36,122 nt of DNA from Muribaculaceae bacterium Isolate-013 (NCI) (GTDB taxonomy: Bacteria; Bacteroidota; Bacteroidia; Bacteroidales; Muribaculaceae): contig SCEJ01000032.1 of the NCBI GenBank assembly GCA_004102785.1, positions 1-36,122 on the forward strand, read 5' to 3'. The notes beneath the pieces are model-generated. The model did not search any database and was not told the DNA's origin. It worked only from the letters and a program-made list of their open reading frames with translations. A program made the translations under genes and the position numbers. Shown one piece after another: positions 23,201-31,737 of the stretch; position 1 is the first letter of the stretch, and every line of letters begins with the position of its first letter.

Positions 23201-24034
23201 TTATCTCCGACTTGTGCCAGTCAGTTCGATTATGTTATATGATTTGAGACGATCGACCGTGCGTCCATAGACATCAGCAAATTCTTTGGCAAGCTGCTGT
23301 ACAGACAGATTGGTCGTAAGGTGTCCACGGATATTCCACTGCGTCCATATCTCATATCGTGCATGGAGGAACTCTGTTACCAGTTTCTTGCCGTCCTGCC
23401 CGAAGAATGATTGTGTCTGCAATCCGATATCGTTGAGGCAGACATTAGACGGGCGGCACCCATCAAATGTGTTATCTTCCTTGACGCTGGAGCGGTCGTT
23501 GTAGGTGTATCGGTTGAGGTTGTTGTTGATGGTGTAGTAATTGACCATTTCAGTAACCGATACATTGAAAAATGAATTGGGGTTATTGGTCCGGCGCAGA
23601 TATTCGGAGAAGAGCTGCATAAGGAAAGTCTTGCCTACGCCCTTGTCGCCACGTATAAGCAGAGGCTTTGCAAGTTTAAAGCGTTTGTCGGGAAATATCT
23701 GCTCGGCGAGGGAACAGTTGTTGAAGTAGTACAACAGAAAGATTATTATCTTATTGTTGTTATCATCAATCACGAACTTGCGCCGTTGTGGGGCAAGAAC
23801 AATATCCTCAGCGACACGGCAGAGGAAATCCCAGTGACATTTGAAAATGTCGGGGTCGGTCAAATCGGGGAATGACTTGCTTGTCCTGCTTATATCAAGG
23901 CGCACTTGATTGAGAGCCTTGTCTATCTTCAGTTTCTCATCGCGCAAAGCGTCAAGTCGGCGTTTCTCCATGACCTTAGCTACGGCTTCGGGAGGAAGCC
24001 CTGTGGTATTTTCTGTTACATAACTCATAATCAT
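23201..24034 (-). CDS. DnaC/IstB-like helicase loader ATPase
   Basis: The 277-residue product is an AAA+ type ATPase. The Walker A motif is GDKGVGKT (129-136). A Walker B-like stretch ends CLNDIG. An arginine-finger candidate follows in YGRTVDRLKSYN near the C-terminus. The first 60 residues are helical and charged, as in loaders that contact the helicase. Such proteins load the replicative helicase at a phage origin; the host DnaB is the likely partner, since no phage DnaB is seen here. It overlaps the DUF6291 gene by 4 bp, so the pair is likely a replication initiation module. Confidence 0.85.
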   Translation of the reverse strand: MIMSYVTENTTGLPPEAVAKVMEKRRLDALRDEKLKIDKALNQVRLDISRTSKSFPDLTDPDIFKCHWDFLCRVAEDIVLAPQRRKFVIDDNNNKIIIFLLYYFNNCSLAEQIFPDKRFKLAKPLLIRGDKGVGKTFLMQLFSEYLRRTNNPNSFFNVSVTEMVNYYTINNNLNRYTYNDRSSVKEDNTFDGCRPSNVCLNDIGLQTQSFFGQDGKKLVTEFLHARYEIWTQWNIRGHLTTNLSVQQLAKEFADVYGRTVDRLKSYNIIELTGTSRR

Positions 24035-24618
24035 TGTTCTTCATAATCCATACCTCCGAAATCATCACCCACTTCCGGGAAAGGCACTGAAGAGTTATCG
24101 GGTATGGCCTGGGGTATTGTTGTTTGCTGTTGGGGATAAGCCTTTGTCATCCAGTAGCGCAAATGACTCTGACAATCTACGAAACTATCATGATGTTCCT
24201 TGCCCTTGCGTGCCTTGTCATCGTTACAGCGATCGAGGAAACGAGAGAGCCGCTTATCATACTCTTCCGCAGTGATGTTGAAATCCTCGCAGATAGTTAT
24301 GCGCCATTTCTCGTCATTTCTCATCTGCTCAACTTCCTGTTCGTAGGTAAGGACGTATGCAGATTCAGCCGAAGCCACCTGCTTCTTGGTGCGCTTGCGC
24401 CCACCTTTCTTGCCATTCTCAAACCGAGCGGTGTTCACGTCAATGTTAGGCTTTATCAGCGTGAACATACCCTTTGCGACTTCGGAGAGGCTCTTCGGTA
24501 TCTTGCCGAACAGGGCATACTCGCAGATGGCAGGATATATTTCAGCCTGCACATCTGACGGCATACACCTTATAGCCTCGTAGAAGCTGCGGTAGAATAT
24601 GAAACTCTCACGGTCCAT
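24031..24618 (-). CDS. DUF6291-type replication-associated protein
   Basis: The product has 195 residues. Its start (ESFIFYRSFYEAIR, then AEIYPAICEYALFG) is the signature of DUF6291 proteins in Bacteroidales phages. A basic segment (GKKGGRKRTKK) separates it from a C-terminal domain with WRITICEDFNITAEEYDKRL, similar to the helical end domains of DnaD-like replisome organisers. I infer a DnaD-like role: binding origin DNA and bringing in the loader encoded next. It lies 2 bp after the nuclease gene. Confidence 0.75.
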   Translation of the reverse strand: MDRESFIFYRSFYEAIRCMPSDVQAEIYPAICEYALFGKIPKSLSEVAKGMFTLIKPNIDVNTARFENGKKGGRKRTKKQVASAESAYVLTYEQEVEQMRNDEKWRITICEDFNITAEEYDKRLSRFLDRCNDDKARKGKEHHDSFVDCQSHLRYWMTKAYPQQQTTIPQAIPDNSSVPFPEVGDDFGGMDYEEQ

Positions 24619-24620
24619 AA

Positions 24621-25034
24621 TCAGACTTCTTTTATGCGGATACCGTGCCGAAAGAGCATAAGTTTCCGCTTGATTATATATTCCTTTGTTCTCACGCCTT
24701 TGGTGTCCTCTACGATTGTCTGCCCAGTCTCGTTGTCGGTATAGACAAAGTCGGCAATGTATCGGCAGGCGCGCTCGATCAGTTTTGGTTTTGCAATGCG
24801 TGAAGTCGCGGTGTCCACACTATACTGGGCAGGGATAAGTTCAAAGGGCACTTGCTCACGGAGATTGGAGATAACCCCGGCGCGTTGCCACAACTTGAGT
24901 TGAACAGCGCGATTATGCTCCTTGCGAGAGGCGTGTTCGCCGACACGTTGCGCACCATATTTGTTGCGCTTCTTCGGCTCATACGCAGGGTTTCTCCGAC
25001 CTCCGTTAGCAAATGGATTAGCACATTTAGCCAT
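24621..25034 (-). CDS. DUF1064-type nuclease-like protein
   Basis: The product has 137 residues from the ATG at 25034; in-frame starts at 25109 and 25121 are also possible. The segment KRNKYGAQRVGEHASRKEHN, then ADFVYTDNETGQ and VEDTKGVRTKEY, gives the DUF1064 pattern. The acidic and Lys residues fit a PD-(D/E)XK-like nuclease active site, with D, E-D and K in order. Such phage genes probably process replication or recombination intermediates. I prefer 25034 because residues encoded upstream of it belong by pattern to the tail of DUF4494 proteins, not to DUF1064. The frame joins without a stop to DUF4494 sequence upstream. Confidence 0.75.
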   Translation of the reverse strand: MAKCANPFANGGRRNPAYEPKKRNKYGAQRVGEHASRKEHNRAVQLKLWQRAGVISNLREQVPFELIPAQYSVDTATSRIAKPKLIERACRYIADFVYTDNETGQTIVEDTKGVRTKEYIIKRKLMLFRHGIRIKEV

Positions 25035-25054
25035 TATCTGTGGATAGTTTAGCT

Positions 25055-25468
25055 TTATACACTCAACCAGTTTGGTCTCAGTAATCGCCTCAATCTCGTA
25101 ATCGGCCATGGTGCCGCGCATTCCGTCAATGAAATTGTCGTAGGCTTCTTTGACGGAATGCGCGGCACAAGGATATACGAGGCTGTTTTCTTTTCGGTCG
25201 CGGTCTTTTCATCAAGTGTGATGAAGTTGATCTTAACCTTGTAGAACTTATCGCCAGTCTCATCCCAAAAGATTTCGGCAATCTTGGTTGTGACAACCGA
25301 TGATATGCGGAAGTCTCCGCTGATGAAAGGCTGGAGTTCCTCAGTCACTCTTGCTTCTGCTTCAGTGCAGGACAGCGCGTCAGCGAGATAAGGTTCGGTT
25401 ACTTTCTTGACCGAGCCGTTCTCCATCATCTTGTCGTAACGCGCTCTTACTTCAATCCACGTTGCCAT
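25055..25468 (-). pseudogene. DUF4494 protein with a one-base frameshift
   Basis: Residues 1-102 follow DUF4494 closely: an ENGSVKKVTEPYLADALS-like start, FTEAEAR-type helix, KVKINFITLDEKT and ASYILV. DUF4494 proteins then continue with a segment like VKEAYDNFIDGM. Here that segment is present but in the -1 frame, so the annotated frame ends with 30 unrelated residues. Between the codons for LV and VKEAYD there are 11 nt where relatives have four codons (12 nt). The lesion sits at a perfect inverted repeat. An AAAGGAG ribosome site precedes the start at 25468. The C-terminal part in the other frame runs on into the DUF1064 gene. Function of the family is unknown. Confidence 0.8.
25111..25168. 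repeat. Perfect 19-bp inverted repeat at the frameshift
   Basis: Arms at 25111-25129 (GTGCCGCGCATTCCGTCAA) and 25150-25168 are exact reverse complements around a 20-nt spacer. Both arms lie within DUF4494 coding sequence. Confidence 0.97.
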
Positions 25469-25944
25469 TATTCGTCTCCTTTCATTGTTCCTTTAGTACC
25501 AGCTGGAGTTGCTTTGTCACAACAGTCCGTTTTAGGTTCAACAATACTACGTATGCGAGCATATAGAATATCTGCGTACTTCTGCATTACCTCCATCTGC
25601 TCTTTGAGTTGCCAACGCTCATTTTCGGGAATTGCACCGAATGTGTTGATTGCCATTGTCGCTTTGCCGATACGCGCGTTGAGTTCCTCAAGTTCAATCT
25701 TCATACGGTCAACATGAGTTTCGGAAACTTTATATGATTCCTCAAAAACCTTTGCAGGAGACCACGAGCGGTATCCATCGGAGTATATAACAAGATAGCC
25801 AGATGCGCTGGGGTTATATGAAGCAAATGTTATATCAAGATACATTTCAGGAACATTTGCTCCTGCTTCTTTTGCTCTTTCAGCAACCATCGGCGCAGCT
25901 TTGACAGTCTTTGTGCCTATGTAAGTTTTAAAGTTTAGTTCCAT
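25468..25944 (-). CDS. crAss001_48-related phage protein
   Basis: The product has 158 residues. The N-terminus MELNFKTYIGTKTVKAAPM and a YSDGYRSWSPAKVFEESY block are widespread in Bacteroidales phages. Residues 85-135 form a helical hairpin (HVDRMKIELEELNARI ... EQMEVMQKYADILYARI) of the kind labelled crAss001_48-related. Function is not established. The hairpin is loosely similar to small phage anti-defence hairpin proteins, but I would not assign that here. The stop codon shares one base with the DUF4494 start, and the start overlaps the HU gene. Confidence 0.6.
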   Translation of the reverse strand: MELNFKTYIGTKTVKAAPMVAERAKEAGANVPEMYLDITFASYNPSASGYLVIYSDGYRSWSPAKVFEESYKVSETHVDRMKIELEELNARIGKATMAINTFGAIPENERWQLKEQMEVMQKYADILYARIRSIVEPKTDCCDKATPAGTKGTMKGDE

Positions 25945-26215
25945 TGTTGAGTAGTTCTTTAAGTTCTTTACTGAGTCTGAATTTCACGGAGCGGCGGGCA
26001 GGAACGACTATCGGTTCTTTGGTCTTGAAGTGAACCGCATTGCGCTCTTCGCGCTGAACAACGGAGAGAGTGCCGAAGCCTCGCAGGGTTACTTCCTCGC
26101 CCTTGCCGAGTGCTTCCTTGATGACACGGATTACTCCGTCCACAGCTTTGAATGCTGTTGAGAGGCATAGTTTCTCTGAAACTGCTACCTCTTTGGCTAA
26201 ATCATTTTTTGTCAT
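25928..26215 (-). CDS. HU/IHF-family DNA-binding protein
   Basis: The 95-residue product has the HU order of helices, then the signature LRGFGTLSVVQREERNAVHF, a short arm, and VPARRSVKFRLSKEL at the end. It would bend or condense DNA as a dimer, serving phage replication, integration or packaging. The DNA-contacting arm has T-K-E-P-I in place of the usual N-P-x-T form, so the proline contact may differ. It overlaps genes on both sides (17 bp downstream, 14 bp upstream). Confidence 0.9.
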   Translation of the reverse strand: MTKNDLAKEVAVSEKLCLSTAFKAVDGVIRVIKEALGKGEEVTLRGFGTLSVVQREERNAVHFKTKEPIVVPARRSVKFRLSKELKELLNNGTKL

Positions 26216-26363
26216 TTAGTTTTGATTTTAATTTAGTTGTCAACTGGTTTATCATGTGCGCCCGGCATTTGCATTTCTGCATGGGGAGCGCGTCATATAG
26301 CTTCGCTGCCTCATCGAGGTAGGAAATGACCTTTTGCAGGTCGGTCTTGCAAATGTCAGCCAT
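26202..26363 (-). CDS. Small Cys-containing hypothetical protein (53 residues)
   Basis: From the ATG at 26363 the frame reads MADICKTDLQKVISYLDEAA, a helix, then PMQKCKCRAHM and a basic end, stopping at 26202. It overlaps the helicase stop by 8 bp and the HU start by 14 bp, closing what would otherwise be a gap. Four short features (C5, CKC, H) hint at metal binding. Unknown function. Confidence 0.6.
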   Translation of the reverse strand: MADICKTDLQKVISYLDEAAKLYDALPMQKCKCRAHMINQLTTKLKSKLNDKK

Positions 26364-27855
26364 CGGGGTCGGAGTTTAGGAAGAGGTTTGCAAGTTGGTT
26401 GAAATACATTTCATCGGTCGGAATATCATCGTCGGTACCCATAATCTGATTGGCGATTGATTTCTTCTTGTGAATGATGTCGTAGAGAGTTCGGTCAATG
26501 GTGTGCCGTCCGATGAGGTAGTAACAGGTTACATTGTCCTTTTGTCCTATGCGGTGCGCACGGTCCTCACACTGGCAACAGTCGGCATACGTCCACGGAA
26601 ACTCCACGAATGCCACGTTGGAGGAAGCCGTGAGGGTCAGTCCGACACCTGCCGCCTTGATGGAGCAGACGATAAGTTGAGCCTTGCCCGACTGGAAAGC
26701 GTCAACCGCCGCCTGTTTCATCATCATGGAGTCGCGCCCTGTGACGCTGACCGCTTTCGGGAATGCCTTCTTAATCTCATCTACAATCTCATGCAGGGAG
26801 CAGAAAAGAATGAGAGGCTTGCCGTTAGCGAGGAATGTCTTAACGAAGTCCACCGCCTGCCTGACCTTCCCCTTTGAGGAAAGGGAGCGCAGGGTCATGA
26901 ACTTGACCAACGCTTCCATGCGCATTTTACGGCGTATGTCAATATCATCGCACTCGGTGTACTTGCGAAGATACTCAGCTAAATCCTCGGCCGCAAGTTC
27001 ATATTCATCGCGGTTTGAGATGTCAACATAGAGGTCTGTCCGGGTCTTGTCGGGGAGCTGCGTCAGTACCTTTGCTTTCTCACGGCGTATCATACAGCGA
27101 GAGTAGAGTTCTTCCGAGAGGCGCTCAAGGTTGCGAGGCTCATCATCTTCATCCTTGCCCCGGCGTTCCTTTGAGATTTCGCCACCGCCGTAGTCGGCAA
27201 GGAATTTGGATCGACCGCCGAACTCCGCAAGTCTGCCCATGATTGAGAGCTGCGCAATGAGGTCGGCAGGTCGGTTGACAACGGGCGTACCCGAAAGGAG
27301 TATGCGCCATTGCTTGCCCTCAACAATGCCACGAGCAAAGATTGTCTGCTGTGCCGTGGGGTCTTTGACGCGGTGGCTCTCATCTATGATTACCGACTTG
27401 AAGAGATTGATTTCGGGGCAGAACACAACATCTTTGAGCCGGAATGATTGTCCTTTGCGTGCGTGAATATCCCAAACGAAATATTTACGCAGACTTTCAT
27501 AGTTGACAACTGCTACATGGTGCATACCCATTCGCAGGAGATAGGGCCATGTGGTAAGCACGGAATTGTCAAGCACCAGTGCTTTTTTATCCGTAAATTT
27601 TTCAAACTCGCGTTGCCAGTTGATTTTGAGTGAGGACGGACAAATAACCAAGCAGGGATAAGCGTTTGCTGTGTCAACTACGCCTATGCTTTGGAGTGTC
27701 TTGCCCAACCCCGGCTCATCGCCGATAAGGAAACGCTTCCACCGCAGGCCTGCCTCGATACCTTCCTTTTGGTACTCGTAAGGCTCAACCTTTAGGTTTA
27801 TCATTGCCTTGTGCTGAAGTTTGGAGGTCAGTTCAATATTTGTACTCGTGTCCAT
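26356..27855 (-). CDS. SNF2-family (superfamily 2) DNA helicase/translocase
   Basis: The 499-residue product has all main motifs. The Q-like segment is YEYQKEGIEAGLRWK. Walker A is GDEPGLGKT (45-53), a variant of DEMGLGKT. Walker B is DESH (158-161), followed by LLSGTPVVNRPADL. In the second RecA-like domain come CSIKAAGVGLTL and EDRAHRIGQ. It uses ATP to translocate on DNA. In phage genomes such compact SNF2 proteins sit in replication or recombination operons, as here next to exonuclease and RecT genes. The DESH and proline changes are within the family range. The start is 6 bp from the preceding stop. Confidence 0.92.
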   Translation of the reverse strand: MDTSTNIELTSKLQHKAMINLKVEPYEYQKEGIEAGLRWKRFLIGDEPGLGKTLQSIGVVDTANAYPCLVICPSSLKINWQREFEKFTDKKALVLDNSVLTTWPYLLRMGMHHVAVVNYESLRKYFVWDIHARKGQSFRLKDVVFCPEINLFKSVIIDESHRVKDPTAQQTIFARGIVEGKQWRILLSGTPVVNRPADLIAQLSIMGRLAEFGGRSKFLADYGGGEISKERRGKDEDDEPRNLERLSEELYSRCMIRREKAKVLTQLPDKTRTDLYVDISNRDEYELAAEDLAEYLRKYTECDDIDIRRKMRMEALVKFMTLRSLSSKGKVRQAVDFVKTFLANGKPLILFCSLHEIVDEIKKAFPKAVSVTGRDSMMMKQAAVDAFQSGKAQLIVCSIKAAGVGLTLTASSNVAFVEFPWTYADCCQCEDRAHRIGQKDNVTCYYLIGRHTIDRTLYDIIHKKKSIANQIMGTDDDIPTDEMYFNQLANLFLNSDPDG

Positions 27856-27861
27856 AATAAT

Positions 27862-28758
27862 TCATTCACAAAGTCCATGATACAAGGATACGCAAGACAT
27901 TATAGGTTCAGTCTCATCCCAAAGAGTAGGCTGGTTCTCATCTTTAAGCACATATTCAGAAACCTCCCCAAAGGTTGGTGATCCATTACTATTTTGGTTA
28001 CAAAATCTTGCAGGAATTTTACCTTTGCAAAAGAATGTTGCCTCATTTCCATTATCTCGTTTTGAGTTAATGGTGTTTTCAAGGTCAATAACTCGTTGTT
28101 TGTATTTCTCATCACGAGCCACTATCTTGATTTCGTTCAACCTCGCAAATATACATGGAAAACATCCCACTCTTGATGCTCCCCGTTCATACAACGGGTT
28201 AGGACGTTGTCCATGAGACAATATATAGTCAATCACTTGCTGCGCAGACCATGAAAAAATTGGACGAAGAACTGAAGCATCGTGCATATTACACCATTTC
28301 CTAACGTCTTGTTTTCTATATAACCGCTTCTTAACTGAAGTATCGAAGTAATCTTTGAAATATGAGCATTCAACATCAAACTTGACCCTTTCAGCACTTT
28401 CTTTTGCCCGAATATCCTGTAAGATTATCATGTGTTCATCCTGCGCAAGTATCCAGTCTATCATAGGATATACTTTCAATTGCACTGTACACATCCTATT
28501 TTTGGCATCGGGGAACCAGTTCATTCTACGACATAGCCCAGCCATGCCATCAACTTTGTTATTCTTGAGTATTACAAGTTTAACACCAAGAAGATTAACT
28601 ATATTATGGATGTGTTTATATGTTAATTCATGTTCCCAACCTGTATCACAAAAAATGGCTGTAACCTTATCTGCGCCGTATGTTTCGCAGGCTTTTATAA
28701 GGCAGGCTTGTGAGTCTTTGCCACCGGAAAACTGAACTATAATTTTTACTTTGCTCAT
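27862..28758 (-). CDS. PAPS-reductase-family PP-loop ATPase
   Basis: The 298-residue product carries the PP-loop SGGKDS (11-16) followed by a Rossmann-like segment (TAIFCDTGWEHELTYKHI). Downstream lie ASRVGCFPCIFARLNEI, a Cys-x-x-Cys site, and a LRPIFSWSAQQVIDYI block typical of the phage subgroup. These proteins activate a substrate by adenylation; the phage members may act in nucleotide, base or sulfur modification, but the substrate is not known here. It lacks any neighbouring dnd gene. Its DNA is visibly richer in A and T than its neighbours, which suggests more recent acquisition. It overlaps the nuclease gene by 4 bp. Confidence 0.8.
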   Translation of the reverse strand: MSKVKIIVQFSGGKDSQACLIKACETYGADKVTAIFCDTGWEHELTYKHIHNIVNLLGVKLVILKNNKVDGMAGLCRRMNWFPDAKNRMCTVQLKVYPMIDWILAQDEHMIILQDIRAKESAERVKFDVECSYFKDYFDTSVKKRLYRKQDVRKWCNMHDASVLRPIFSWSAQQVIDYILSHGQRPNPLYERGASRVGCFPCIFARLNEIKIVARDEKYKQRVIDLENTINSKRDNGNEATFFCKGKIPARFCNQNSNGSPTFGEVSEYVLKDENQPTLWDETEPIMSCVSLYHGLCE

Positions 28759-29411
28759 AATGTGAATGCCCAGTATTGAAAGGCAAGTTCCTCATACTTC
28801 TCGCGTCCACGAGTGTAGATTGCATCGCCTCGGTTGATGAATAACTTGAAGATTTTGCAGTTCTTTTTGGAAATGGCATAGATGAAGTCTTTGTTACTTT
28901 GTGCTATGTCCATATACCAAGCGCGGGACCGGTCCCAGTCAAAGAAATCCACCGCCTGCTCAAACTCCGCTTGCGTGGCGCAGGCTGTAGTCTTGAGGTC
29001 TCCACCGAATCGGGCAGCTTCCAGCCACCAATCCCATTTACAGCGAGTGGGAAGTGTGAAACGGAATCCGCCGTTTTCAAACTCCTGCGCCTTGTTAACC
29101 ATGAACCGCTGTGTGTCGGCGAGTTCAAGTACTTTGGCAAGGAACTGGTCTCGGCGAGCCTCAGCCCGGAGAGCGCGTTGCATTTCGCGTGCATGAAGCC
29201 ATTCGTCCTCATTGACCGGTTCGCCATCAATTGTAGCGTGCAGGAAATCCACTCGCGAGGGTTCGGTGATGATAGCGTCGACGATAGACCCGAAGCGGAA
29301 AGCCGCCTCGCGGTCACCGAACATCGGGCGAGGGTGCAGGAGTTCTTTCAATGCAGTGAGGTCGGAGTTGCTGACCTCACTGCGCTGATAATATGCATCG
29401 GGATTGTTCAT
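28755..29411 (-). CDS. PD-(D/E)XK exonuclease-like protein
   Basis: The 218-residue product has a motif I candidate GSIVDAI (D45), D127 in CKWDWWLEA, and the core motif GGDLKTT with D138 and K140, as in RecE/YqaJ-type phage exonucleases (DUF3799-like). The helical first part (AYYQRSEVSNSDLTALKEL) is typical of the family. It would resect DNA ends 5' to 3' to give single strands for RecT, encoded two genes upstream. It lies 2 bp after the coiled-coil gene. Confidence 0.8.
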   Translation of the reverse strand: MNNPDAYYQRSEVSNSDLTALKELLHPRPMFGDREAAFRFGSIVDAIITEPSRVDFLHATIDGEPVNEDEWLHAREMQRALRAEARRDQFLAKVLELADTQRFMVNKAQEFENGGFRFTLPTRCKWDWWLEAARFGGDLKTTACATQAEFEQAVDFFDWDRSRAWYMDIAQSNKDFIYAISKKNCKIFKLFINRGDAIYTRGREKYEELAFQYWAFTL

Positions 29412-29413
29412 GC

Positions 29414-30661
29414 TTACTTGGCTTTAACTTCCTCTTCGTAGTGTACGAACGGCGAACTGATGAGTTCGGGGCTGTCCTTGTCGTTGGCAAGTTTCTCGCA
29501 GAAGGTAATTTGCTTCTTGAAAATCTTGCAGAGTTCCTCCATTGAGAGGAAGCGACCCTCTTTAGACCACCACATAGACACTACAGCGAGCATACCTTCG
29601 GGGCTGTCGGTAACAATGCGCTTCTTCACGGCGGTTTTTGGCTGATAGCCTACCGGGGTAGCCACGGCGGCCTGGCCGAAGAGTCCGTCCATTTCGTTGG
29701 CGGTCTGCTGTGCTTTTTTTGCCGCCTGTGCTTCTTCTTCCTTGCGTCTGCGGTCCTCGTCAAGACGGCGAGCCTCTGCGGCCTCACGTGCTTCAAGTTC
29801 GGCTTTCATACGCGCCTGCTCTTCGGCATTGGCTTTCGCCATGCGCTCCAGTTCGCGCTTCTTTGAGGGCAGAGCGTCAACAATGGTGTCGCGGTATTCG
29901 CCGACCTCGGAGGCGTATTGCTCTTTGAATTGCTTGGAGAGGCGGTTGAGGATAGACTGGCGAATGTCAATAGCCTCGGCATCGCTGATTTCAAACGGCT
30001 TGTGGGCGTAGGACTGGCAATGCTGAAACCACTCGTTGCCGAGGGTGACGTTGAAGTTCTTGATTTTCTCGCTAACCTCATCAAAGTTCTCGATCGTGAG
30101 CGACTGGTTGAGGCTTGTAAGGGTGTTTATGTCGGCGGTTATTTTTCCGTCAAACTGACGGCGGTAATCGTCTTCGGCGTTCTGCTGATAGTCCTTGGTC
30201 GCTTTCTCGCGCTGTTGACGGCGCAGCTCTTCTTGGCGTGCGCGTTCAGCCTCTTCACGTTTTTTGGCGGCATAAGTGTTACGCGCCTGCTGAATGAGGT
30301 AAGGAACAGTGTCCTTTTTGGAGGGGTCAATAGAGTTCTCCATGCCAGTGAACTCGGAACGTATCTGGTCAAAGAGTTTGGTAAAGGGCGCACGGCGTTC
30401 GTTCATCTTCGTTATAGTGCGCTTTGCTTTGAAAATGAACTCGGCGCAACGCTTGTCAAGTTCATCGGTCATGCCGTGCTGCTGAATCTCGGCGAGAAGA
30501 TTCTTGCCATAATCCGCGCAACGCATTGAGGACAGCGAGTTGATGTTGTATGCGTTCGGGGCAGATTGAACTATCATCTGCACATTCTCTTGGCGCAGGA
30601 TAGGCAGGTTGGGGTTGGTTGTTTCTCCGCTTTGGCAGAGCGGTAAATCGTTTACACTCAT
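29414..30661 (-). CDS. Coiled-coil protein of the recombination module
   Basis: The 415-residue product has long charged helices, with coiled coil at about residues 125-165 and 265-320 (Lys, Arg, Glu and Ala rich, AEEQARMKAELEAREAAEA). A mixed C-terminal domain follows (SPEGMLAVVSMWWSKEGRFL). Similar proteins of the DUF1351 kind often stand between RecT and exonuclease genes in phages. It may couple the two or hold the single strand. A GYQPKT sequence near residue 332 recurs in the small protein at 33197-33391. I do not recognise a named function. Confidence 0.65.
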   Translation of the reverse strand: MSVNDLPLCQSGETTNPNLPILRQENVQMIVQSAPNAYNINSLSSMRCADYGKNLLAEIQQHGMTDELDKRCAEFIFKAKRTITKMNERRAPFTKLFDQIRSEFTGMENSIDPSKKDTVPYLIQQARNTYAAKKREEAERARQEELRRQQREKATKDYQQNAEDDYRRQFDGKITADINTLTSLNQSLTIENFDEVSEKIKNFNVTLGNEWFQHCQSYAHKPFEISDAEAIDIRQSILNRLSKQFKEQYASEVGEYRDTIVDALPSKKRELERMAKANAEEQARMKAELEAREAAEARRLDEDRRRKEEEAQAAKKAQQTANEMDGLFGQAAVATPVGYQPKTAVKKRIVTDSPEGMLAVVSMWWSKEGRFLSMEELCKIFKKQITFCEKLANDKDSPELISSPFVHYEEEVKAK

Positions 30662-30685
30662 TGTACTTTGGTATTGTAATGGTTA

Positions 30686-31705
30686 TTAGAATACATCATC
30701 GCCACCGTCTGCGTTGTCGGCAGAGGCTTCGGGATTGATTGTCACACCTGCGGAAGTGTCGGGGCCAGGAGCAAAGCCAGTGTCCTGCTTGGATATTACT
30801 TCGCCTGTTGTGGTGTTGACGGTCGAGCCGTCCTCAAGTCCGTAGATGTCATCGTTGATTTCCATGTCATCGACCTGCTGAGACTCCAGTTGCGTTGCAC
30901 GTCCGACACGCGCTTTGGGGTAGGTCTTGAAAGCGTGCTTGATACACTTGGCAACGAGGAAGCCAGTGTCAATCTTCAGAGAGCCGTCCTGCTGTTGTCC
31001 GTAAAGCGCGTTGGGTTTGAGGTTTGTCCACTGACGTTTTTCGTTATCCCATCGGGCATTATTGCGTGCAGAGTATCCTGCAAGGCGGCTCCAGTCCTCG
31101 GGAAGCATAACGGAGTAGTCTATCGAACCATCTGCGCGTGTTATTTTCATGTAGCAGGCCACGATGTTGCCTGATGTGTGAGGATGACGACAAGTAAAGT
31201 TTACAAACTTGTTGCCGTTACGTTCTCCGTACTCAAACTCATCTTCGGCATAAACGATGATTGGGTTGTCGGCGTGACGTATCTGACCGACACGGGCGCG
31301 GTGCAGGAGTTCTCCGTAGCCGGAGATTGTGAGGATGCAGTGCGTCTCGTACTTGCTTTTCTTTTGTCCGTTCTCGTAGTATGAATCAACGGCTATAGAG
31401 CGAGATAGCAGATAACACTGTGCGCGTGAGCCGGGTTCAAGTGATAGCCCCGATATAGCCACATCGAGGAACGCGGTGAAGATTGAGAAGCGTGTACATT
31501 TTTTGCGAATGTCCTCTTTCTCGCCGAGAATGCGGTTGAAAAATCGGCTTTCACGCTCATAGGCAGCTACGCCCGGAACGCCAGTGGTGGGAGTCCACAT
31601 CGCTTCGTAGATTTGAATGAACTTGTCGCGCACAAGTTCGTTTGTGGTGATGTCCTGCGGTTGCAGTTCGTTGATTTGCTCAACGGTAAGATTGATTTTA
31701 CTCAT
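30686..31705 (-). CDS. recT: RecT-family single-strand annealing protein
   Basis: The product has 339 residues from the ATG at 31705. The frame is open further to 31768, but that part is the tRNA-like element. The start MSKINLTVEQINELQPQDIT, the CTRFSIFTAFLDVAISGLSL helix and the central SGYGELLHRARVGQI are RecT-like. The acidic C-terminus (EASADNADGGDDVF) matches the tails of annealing proteins. It would anneal phage single strands during replication and repair with the exonuclease encoded two genes on. Confidence 0.85.
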   Translation of the reverse strand: MSKINLTVEQINELQPQDITTNELVRDKFIQIYEAMWTPTTGVPGVAAYERESRFFNRILGEKEDIRKKCTRFSIFTAFLDVAISGLSLEPGSRAQCYLLSRSIAVDSYYENGQKKSKYETHCILTISGYGELLHRARVGQIRHADNPIIVYAEDEFEYGERNGNKFVNFTCRHPHTSGNIVACYMKITRADGSIDYSVMLPEDWSRLAGYSARNNARWDNEKRQWTNLKPNALYGQQQDGSLKIDTGFLVAKCIKHAFKTYPKARVGRATQLESQQVDDMEINDDIYGLEDGSTVNTTTGEVISKQDTGFAPGPDTSAGVTINPEASADNADGGDDVF

Positions 31706-31737
31706 ACTTTGTGATACTAAAAATGTTTGTTGTCTAT

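Noticed and set aside
29697-30529. Long plus-strand frames opposite the coiled-coil gene
   Set aside because: They arise from biased Lys/Glu/Ala codons of the true minus-strand gene and have no recognisable domains.
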